A stretch of DNA of 64,000 nt from positions 19,806,702 through 19,870,701 of the forward strand of contig NC_134878.1 in NCBI RefSeq assembly GCF_041734735.1. The letters are read 5' to 3'. The stretch is from Babylonia areolata. Its lineage: Eukaryota > Mollusca > Gastropoda > Neogastropoda > Buccinidae. Numbering within the stretch: position 1 is the stretch's first letter; every line of letters begins with the position of its first letter. The notes under the pieces are model-generated. The model saw nothing but the letters and a program-made list of their open reading frames with translations, was not told the DNA's origin and made no database searches. Positions 29,168 through 38,563 of this stretch are shown here, one piece after another. A program made the position numbers and the translations under genes.

Positions 29168-31021
29168 GAGAGAGAGAGTGACAGAAGAAACACTACCAGA
29201 CAGAAGCGCACAAATATATTCATGCACTCAAGGCCTGACCAAGCGCGTTGGGTTATGCCGCTGGTCAGGCTTCTGCCTAGCAGATATGGTATAGCATGTA
29301 TGGATTTGCCCAAACACAGTTATGTCTCATTGAGAAACTGACACTGATTACTAACTTATACTCTGCATATTGTCAGCTTACACATATGATATGGTTACAA
29401 ACCTATATTCTTTCAGTTATCAGCATAGATGTTTAGATGTGATTATTTACTGACAAGTGTGGTGGTGGAATGTTCACAGTCCTGGATTCTCACCCCGAGT
29501 TTCCCGAGCTTGATCCCGTAGCTCACCTGGTTGGTTAAGGGGTGTATCAGTATCAGTATCAGTATCAGTAGCTCAGGGAGGTGTCACTATGTTCTGTCAA
29601 ATCCATATACGCTACACCACATCTGCCAAGCAGATGCCTGACCAGCAGTGTAACCCAACGCGCTTAGTCAGGCCTTGAGAAAAACAAATAATTTTGTTTT
29701 TAAAATAAAATATATAAATAAATAAATAAAATAATAAAATAAGATAAAATAATAAAACTTTTTAAAAAAAATTTTTAATTTTAAGATAAAAAATAAATAT
29801 ATAAAAAATAAAATAAAATAAAATAACAAAACTTAAAGAGAAAAAAAATAATAAATAAAAAATACTAGATAAATACATAAAAATAATAATAATAATAATA
29901 TTTATAAGGTGCAGAATCATGATGAAGTCAACTGTAAGCACACACACTCACACAAAAAAAAGATTTAAAAAAAAAATTTTTTTAAATCTCCCAGGTCAAC
30001 CTATGTGCAGATAAACTTGTGCCTGAACCACCTTCATGTGAATAAACATGTAGAAGACCAAGTACACACATTAAAGATATTGTAATCCTTGTCAACGTTC
30101 AGTGGTTTATGGAAACAAGAACATACCAAGCATGCACACCCTGAAAAATGTAATGTCTATGGAAAAATGTCTATGGAGTAAAAAAAAAACAACAAAAAAA
30201 AACACACCACCAACAACAAATGGTCATAAACATAAAAATGTACATGTCTGTGTGTGTGTGACTGAAATCAAACTGAGTGACACAGGAAACGAATGTTGAG
30301 CACCCGAAAGGCAGCTCTCAGTCAGCTGTACCGAGGTAGCCAGCCAGTTGCACAACTACCCTGTGATTGTAAGGCGTTAAACATCTTGGTCTCTGGTGAC
30401 TGAGGATAGGTGTTATATTAGTATCCATGTCATCATCATCATCATCATCATCATCATTCTTCTTCTTCTTCTTCTTCGTTCGTGGGCTGCAACTCTATCA
30501 TATGTACATGAGTGAGCTTTTACATGTATGACCGTTTTTTACCCCACCATGTAGGCAGCCATACTCCGTTTTCAGGGGTATCATTATCATAAAACCATCT
30601 GTTTATGTGTGTGTGTCAGGAGCTGAAGAGCATCAACGATATCCTGAAGCTTGGTCTCTGGTGACTGAGGATAGGTGTTATATTAGTATCCATGTCATCA
30701 TCATCATCATTCTCCTTCGTTCGTGGGCTGCAACTCCCACATTCACTCATATGTACACGAGTGAGCTTTTACATGTATGACCGTTTTTACCCCCACCATG
30801 TAGGCAGCCATACTCCGTTTTCAGGGGTATCATCATCATAATACCGTCTGTTTATGTGTGGGTGTCAGGAGCTGAAGAGCATCAACGATATCCTGAAGCA
30901 GGTGTTCCTGATTTTCCCTCACTACTGCTTGGGGCGAGGTCTGATCGACATGGCTTCTTACCAGCTGCAGGCCGATCTCATCAGTCGATATGGTCAGTTG
31001 TATGTGTGTGTGTGTGTGTCT

Positions 31022-31065
<44 letters not shown>

Positions 31066-33293
31066 GTGTTTATGTGTGTGTGAGTGTGAGTGTGTTTATG
31101 TGTGTGTGTGAGTGTGTCTGTGTGTTTGTGTCTGTATGTCTTTGCATGCTGTATGTAAGTATGTGGTGTGTGTGTGTGTCTGTGGTGTGTGTCCATGTGT
31201 CTTTGTCTTTATGTGGTGTATGTCTGTCTGTCTGTATTTGTGTTTGTCTGTGTTTGTGTGTGTGAGAGAGAGAGAGAGAGAGAGGGAGGGTTTGTTTAAG
31301 AGAGTGTGAGTGTGTGTGAGTATGGGTTTGTGTTTAGTGTGCGGCAATGATACCATGCAGTGAAGTCAGGGGGTCAGCTGTGGTTTCTCCTTCAGGTGAG
31401 AAGCTGGAGTACAACATCTTTGAGTGGAAAATCGTGGGCCGCAACCTGTTTGCAATGTTCATGCTGGGGGCCGGCTTCTTCCTCCTCAACCTTCTGATTG
31501 AGTACAAGTTCTTTGTGAAGTGGAGGTGGGTACCAGTGTGTGAATGTGTGTGTGTGTGAGTGTGCACATTTGTCTGTGTGTGTTTGTGTGTGTGTGTGTG
31601 TGTGCTTGTGTGTGTTTATGTATGTGTATCTGTGTGTGTGTGTGAGGAAGCATTCGTTTTTATGTGTGTTTGTCAAAGAAAATGATTAATTAAAAGAGTC
31701 AGAGAAAATATTCATGATTCAAATTTTTTCTCTCTTCAGCTTATTTGTCAATCAGTTCAATACTTTCCCCAACACAGAGGGACACATACATAATCTCTCT
31801 GACACACAACTTAAAAAAAATCTCCTTCACAAAACTGCCCCCATTAGCATTGTACTCTATCCTGTTGATGTGTGAATTCAGCATTCCAACAGCAAAGCAA
31901 ACCAGCTGTGTGTCAAGTGCCAAGCTATCCCTCTGCTGTATAATGCAGGTGTACGTTCACCAACGCCAAGTTTAAGGACCAGGACGAGGAAGACATTGAC
32001 GTTGCCAGGGAGCGTCGCCGTGTCATGAGTGGTGACGCCAGTCAAGACGTTATGAGGCTGGAGAATCTCACTAAGGCAAGTGGTACCTCTGATAGTTGTG
32101 TTGCTTTGTCCATGTGAGAGAGACAGGTTGGAGGGACATGCTGGCAGTCTCCACTCCACTCTGCAACTTAGTGATTATTGTCATCAGTAGGAGGTTTAGT
32201 AGGTGGTGTCTTAGGCACGTTGAATCAGAACAGCCACTACTGAACACCACTGATGTGACTCTGCGGAAGTGCAGGGTCTCCTCTGGTGTGTGGCTTCCTC
32301 TTGTCCTTATATCAGTAGTTCTCTATGGACTGCTGATGCTGGGACTGCAACAGTTGAACCCAGGTGTGGCCATGCAAGGGAGACTCAGAATTAGTGACGT
32401 TGGAGTAATGCCACTGAAATGGTGCAGATGATGGTCAGAAAAAAAAAAACAAGTGAAAGAGACAGAGGAAGAGTATAGATGTGTTCGTTGGTTCTTATGT
32501 TCTGTATTTCTCCATTTGGATGAAAATCTACGCCCTCCCCGATCCCATTCTTGCATCATGTTATCGCTCCGTTTCCCCTTACCTCTGTCCCACAATTTGC
32601 TTCTTTTTTTTTTACGTGAAAATAAAGCAACAAAGTAATTGATTAAATAATCAACTGGTGCAGTTACAACAGAGAACCAGTGGGGCTGCCAACAGCTCTG
32701 TCTGTGTGTGCACACTTGTGTTTGTGTAATGAAGTATCTATTCAAGACTACCAAAACAAACAAAATCTCTTAACTCATTCAAGACGGCAAGTCTGATTCT
32801 GATCCTGCCCTCACAGAGACCCCATCTGATGACCAGTTGATGCCTGAATGGTCCAATGCAAAATTTATCATCGCTAGAAATGCAGCATTCTTTGTCTTTG
32901 TCTTCATCCACCTCTTTGATTGGAGAACCTTTCACTTGCAAGATACAATAATCCCAGCAGCTGTGAAAAGCTGTCATCATAGCTTCTTTTGTCATTCGTA
33001 CAGAGAGAGTTAGCCTGTCTCCTCTATCACCTAATGAAGTCAACAGGTGTATAGCTGTCACACTGTTCACCTCCGCCTTGCAGGTGTACTGGGCGCCAGG
33101 GAAGAAAGGTCGCATGGCGGCGGTGGATCACCTGTGTGTGGGTGTGCCCTCGGGCCAGTGCTTTGGACTGCTGGGCGTCAACGGAGCGGGCAAAACCACC
33201 ACCTTTAAGATGCTGACTGGAGACATCGACGTCAGCAAGGGCGACGCTCACATTAACGGGTTTGGGTCAGTTGCAGTTGTTTTTGTGTGTGTG

Positions 33294-33339
<46 letters not shown>

Positions 33340-36300
33340 TGTTTTAGCACCTCAGCGGGGAACAGGAGAATAAAGGTTGTTGCATTTGACTCAAGATGAT
33401 GTTCTGTTTTTTTTTCTTTTGTCCTGGCTATGTAAGTCTCCCAGTGTGGCACTTTGATTTTTCCTCATTGAACTCAGTCATATATGGGTTAAAGGTTAAA
33501 GATCCTATATCCTTTTATGGCCATCATGGCAGTGAATTGGTGTCCACTGTGTATGGGGCAGGACCCAATCCTCTCCATCGGCGGTTTTGACCTTCCTCTG
33601 CCAGAGTCCGATACCTGTTCACACCTGGGTGGAGTGAGGAAAATGGGTGTTAAATGCCTCTCCTAAGAACACAACACCATGCCTCAACTTGGGACTTGAA
33701 CCTGAATCACTGGTGAACACAAGATCAGAAGTCCAATGCCTGATTCTGCCATGGTGCCTCTTTTTGTCATAAAAAAGTCTATGACAATGACAGAGGTTGG
33801 ATTTATATGTTTATGACAAAGATAGAGATTGAATTAATATGTTTATACAGTGATAGAAGTTGAATGAATAAGTTTACAATGATTTAGGTTGCATTTATAT
33901 GTCTATGACAGTGATAGAGATCAAATTTACATAATGCAGATGTACTTCACAAGTTTTCTTCCTTGTTCAGTTTTTTTTTTGTTTTTGTTTTGTTTTTTTG
34001 GGGGGGGGGGTCAATGTTATTTTTGTGCGAAATTTTATTTATCCAGCATTGCTTGATGCTATAAGAAAAAAACAAACAAACTGAAGGATGGATCACAAAT
34101 ATTCTTCCATTCTTAAAGAGTACACTCACAAATCAACGTTTATTTATTTTGAAGACCCACCTTACACTGACATGACTGTCATGGAAATGGTTGACACTGA
34201 CTGGACTGTCATGGAAATGGTTGACACTGACTGGACTGTCATGGAAATGGTTGACACTGACTGAAGCACCAGGCTATTTTCTTCATTGCTGTGGTCCCCA
34301 TTTCTCAGAGATTGACATAAGCTTACAGCTGTGCCAACAGCAAAGGGAGAACTGTGGTTTCTCCACTGCAATGGCAATTCATTTACAGCTTCGTCTTTTT
34401 TGAAGGACTATGACTCTAAAACAAGGAGGCAAGATTACACTACTGGCTCTTAGTGCTGCAGCCTTGAGGGCTAGTTGGCCTTTGTGGACCATCTCAACAC
34501 CAACTGTCGTAAGCCTTCTTGTGCAAGAGAGTGGGGATGTAACTTTGGCACAACACTCTCCACTGTAATCAAATTCCAGCCCAGATAGTTGGGACAGCAC
34601 TTGCCTCCTCAGCTGTTCTGATGGTCATAGTTGGATGTGTAATGTTGGCCTAGTGGCTATGCGTCTGCCTAGGAAACGAGAGAATGTAAGGACACTGGTT
34701 TGAATCCCATAGACGCCAGTATTTTCTCCCCCTCCACTTGACCTTGGACGGTGGTATGGACACTAGTCATTCTGATGAGATGATAAACTGAGGTTCCATG
34801 TGCAGCATGCACTTAGCGCTCGTAAAAGAACCCATGGCAACAAAAAGGTTGTCCCTGGCAAAGCAAAATTCTATAGAAAAATCCACTTTGATAGAGGAAC
34901 CAAATAAAATTGCAGGCAGATAAAAATACCAAAAAAATGGGTGGCACTCTCAGTGTAGGGATGCACTGTCCTTTGGAGCAGCCAGAATTTCACACAGAGA
35001 AGTCTGATGTGACAAAAAGAGTAATACAACGCAATACAATACAGTACAATGACTACCATACATACTTTGGTTGATGTGTACACACTTAGTCAGGCCTTGA
35101 GTACATGAATATAATCGTGTCACCATGAACTGTTTCAGCATACGGTCAGACATGGTGAAGGTGCGGCAGTACATGGGATACTGCCCTCAGTTTGATGCTC
35201 TGGACCCTCTGCTGACTGGGAGAGAGCATCTGGAGTTCTACGCTCGCATCAGAGGCATTCCCTGGCAAGATATCAAATCTGTGAGTTGTTTGTGTGCTGC
35301 TTTTTTTTTTTTTTTTGCTTTTTTTTTTTTAACTTCAATAGATCTATTAGATTCGTTAATGATATCTCTAGCGTGTTGTTTGAATGATTTGAAAACTTGG
35401 ATAAGAATATAAAGTTACTCATTATTCTTTGAATTTTTTGCATGTATCTGGTTTGTCTTCTAAGGTTTATCCTTTCAATTTTATCCTACTTTACCATTTT
35501 TTATTATTGTGTTTTTTTATATTAAATTTATTTGTCTAAAAAAAAATGTTCTGCCTCTTTTCACTTTATGTTCATGCAGAGTTTCATGCATGGTAAAATG
35601 GTTGGAAGATGCACCAGAATGCAAATACATGCATGTGTGCGCATGTCTGTGTCTGTCTGTATGTCTGTGTCTGTGTGGGTGTGGGCTGGTAGGGTGTGGT
35701 TGGGTGACGTGCACACACATACTTACTGGCTGACCTGAACAAATGCGTTGTTTCTGTGCTGACCAGGTTGCCAGCTGGGCCATTGATAAGCTGGGCCTGA
35801 CCATGTACGCAGACAAGATTTCTTCCAGTTACTCTGGGGGCAACAAACGCAAACTGTCCACCGCCATTGCTCTCATTGGAAACCCGCCCATCATATTCCT
35901 GGTAGGAGGTTGTTGCGTTGGTACTGGTCTGGGTGTGTGTGTGTGTGTGTGTGTCTGTAATTGAATGAGTGTTTGTGAGTATGTGAGTATGCCTGTACAC
36001 ACCTGTTTGGACATATTATCTGTATCTGCACTTCTACGTACAAATATGTGTGAATTTTTACATGTTTATGGTTTTTGTCTGTCAGTCTAAACACTATTTT
36101 TCTTTTTTGACTGTTTTTTTTAGGGTGATAAAGGGTGTACATGTATACATGCATATACATGTATCTGTCATAATTTCTTTCAGTTTGTTTCAGTCTTTCA
36201 CATGTGCGTAAACTACTGAAAAAACATATATAAAAAATTATTTGATATATTTCTGATATGAGTTTGTTAGCAGATGCTTTTATATTTATTTTGCATGGAC

Positions 36301-36813
36301 ATTGAACCCAACACTATCAAGGATGGGTCTTTGATTAACTTGTGACGGGCACAATAGCCGAGTGGTTAAAGCGTTGGACTGTCAATCTGAGGGTCCTGGG
36401 TTCGAATCACGGTGATGGCGCCTGGTGGGTAAAGGGTGGAGATTTTTACAGTCTCCCAGGTCAACATATGTGCAGACCTGCTAGTGCCTGAACCCCCTTC
36501 GTGTGTATATGCAAGCAGAAGATCAAATACACACGTTAAAGATCCTGTAATCCATGTCAGCGTTCGGTGGGTTATGGAAACAAGAACATACCCAGCATGC
36601 ACACCCCCGAAAACGGAGTATGGCTGCCTACATGGCAGGGTAAAAACGGTCATACATGTAAAAGCCCACTCGTGTGCATATGAGTGAACGCAGAAGAAGA
36701 AGAAGAAGATTAACTTGTGATGAGTTTCTCAGCATATTCTTTGATATGTATGTGTATCTGTGTGCGTGTGCATGTGTGTGTGTGTGTGTGAATGTGTGTG
36801 TGTGTGTGTGTGA

Positions 36814-36850
<37 letters not shown>

Positions 36851-37030
36851 TGTGTGTGTGAATGTGTGTGTGTGTGTGTGAATGTGTGTGTGTGTGTGTG
36901 AATGTGTGTGTGTGTGTGCAGGATGAGCCCACAACAGGCATGGACCCCAAGGCCCGCCGGTTCCTGTGGGACTGCATCAACAGCATTGTGAAGGCCGGTC
37001 GCTCCGTCATCCTCACCTCTCACAGGTACA

Positions 37031-37125
<95 letters not shown>

Positions 37126-38502
37126 TCACTTCGAAAAAGGTCTTTACTCAGAAAACATTACAGTTTGGCTTACAGCAAGGTGAGAGCTGAATGATCAATG
37201 GTTTCTACACTGCAGTGGGAATTCATTTACAGCTCAATCTTTTGTGAAGGACTACGACTCTCAAACTAGGAGGCAGGGCAAGATTGCATTGTGTCTTGGG
37301 TCTTGGAGGCTAGTTTGCCTTTGGGGACCATCCCGATGCTTAGAGAGCGGGGATATAACTTGGGCAAGACACTTTCCACTGAAATCAAATTCTAACCCAG
37401 GTAGTCGGGACAGCAGTCGCCTGCTATTCAGATGATGGCCAAAGCCCCTTACTGTAAGGGGGTCACATTAAAAGAGGATACAAAACGCACACACACACAC
37501 ACACACACAAAAGACTCATGTCTAGATGACTTTTGCAAATGGAACCTAAAATTAGATGGGTTTTTTGTTGTTGCTGTTCATGTTATTGTGGAAATATGTT
37601 TTGTCTGATGTCACTCATCAAGGTAGGCACCATTAAAAAAAAAAAAAAGGGGGCGGGGGGGGAATCATCATCTTTGCCCAGATTACATAAATGACATGTA
37701 TGCACAGGTTCGTTAGTGATATTATTATATCTATGAGAAGTAGCAATATTAAAAGAAATACTGAAATCTGAATTTTGTCATTTTCCTATAATTATCTGTT
37801 CAGTCCCACCTCCTCGATACACTGTTCAATACTATGCAGTGTTTTGAAGCCTGTGGGATGTGTTGTGTTGTGTGCAGCATGGAGGAGTGTGAAGCACTGT
37901 GTGGACGCCTGGCCATCATGGTGAACGGAACCTTCAAGTGTATCGGCAGTATCCAGCACCTGAAGAACAGGTCAGCTTGGGCTTGGCTCTCTGTTTGATG
38001 GAACGCTGTCGGAGATGACTGTCTGTCTTCTTTCTCTGTCTCTCTCACTCTCCACACACCGTAGGATCGTAGTTTCAGCTTGGCATGCATAGCTGTTTCT
38101 TTTTTTTTTTATGTTTTTCTTGTTCTTAGTTTTTCTTCAGGGCTAGGTTTAGGGGTGGGGGTTGGGGGGGGGGGTTAATTTTTCTCAAACCATCATGAAA
38201 TTTGTGCTGGTCGGGTGATGGTCATGCCATTAATTTCAGCCACGTTTATGGTTATATCGATGGTTGTTTTTTTGTTTTCGTTTTGTTTTGTTTTTGTATT
38301 TGTATTTATTTCAAGCCATGGTTGATAGGAAATTGGTAGGAAAAACAAACGAAATTACAGGCAGGAAAAAAATACAAAAAAGTGGGTGGTGCTCTCAGTA
38401 TAGCAACACACTCTCTGTTGGGGAGAGCAGCCAGAATTTCACTCAGAGAAATCTGTTGTGACAAAAGAGTAAGTAATACAATACAATGTTCAAATGTGTG
38501 TG

Positions 38503-38563
<61 letters not shown>

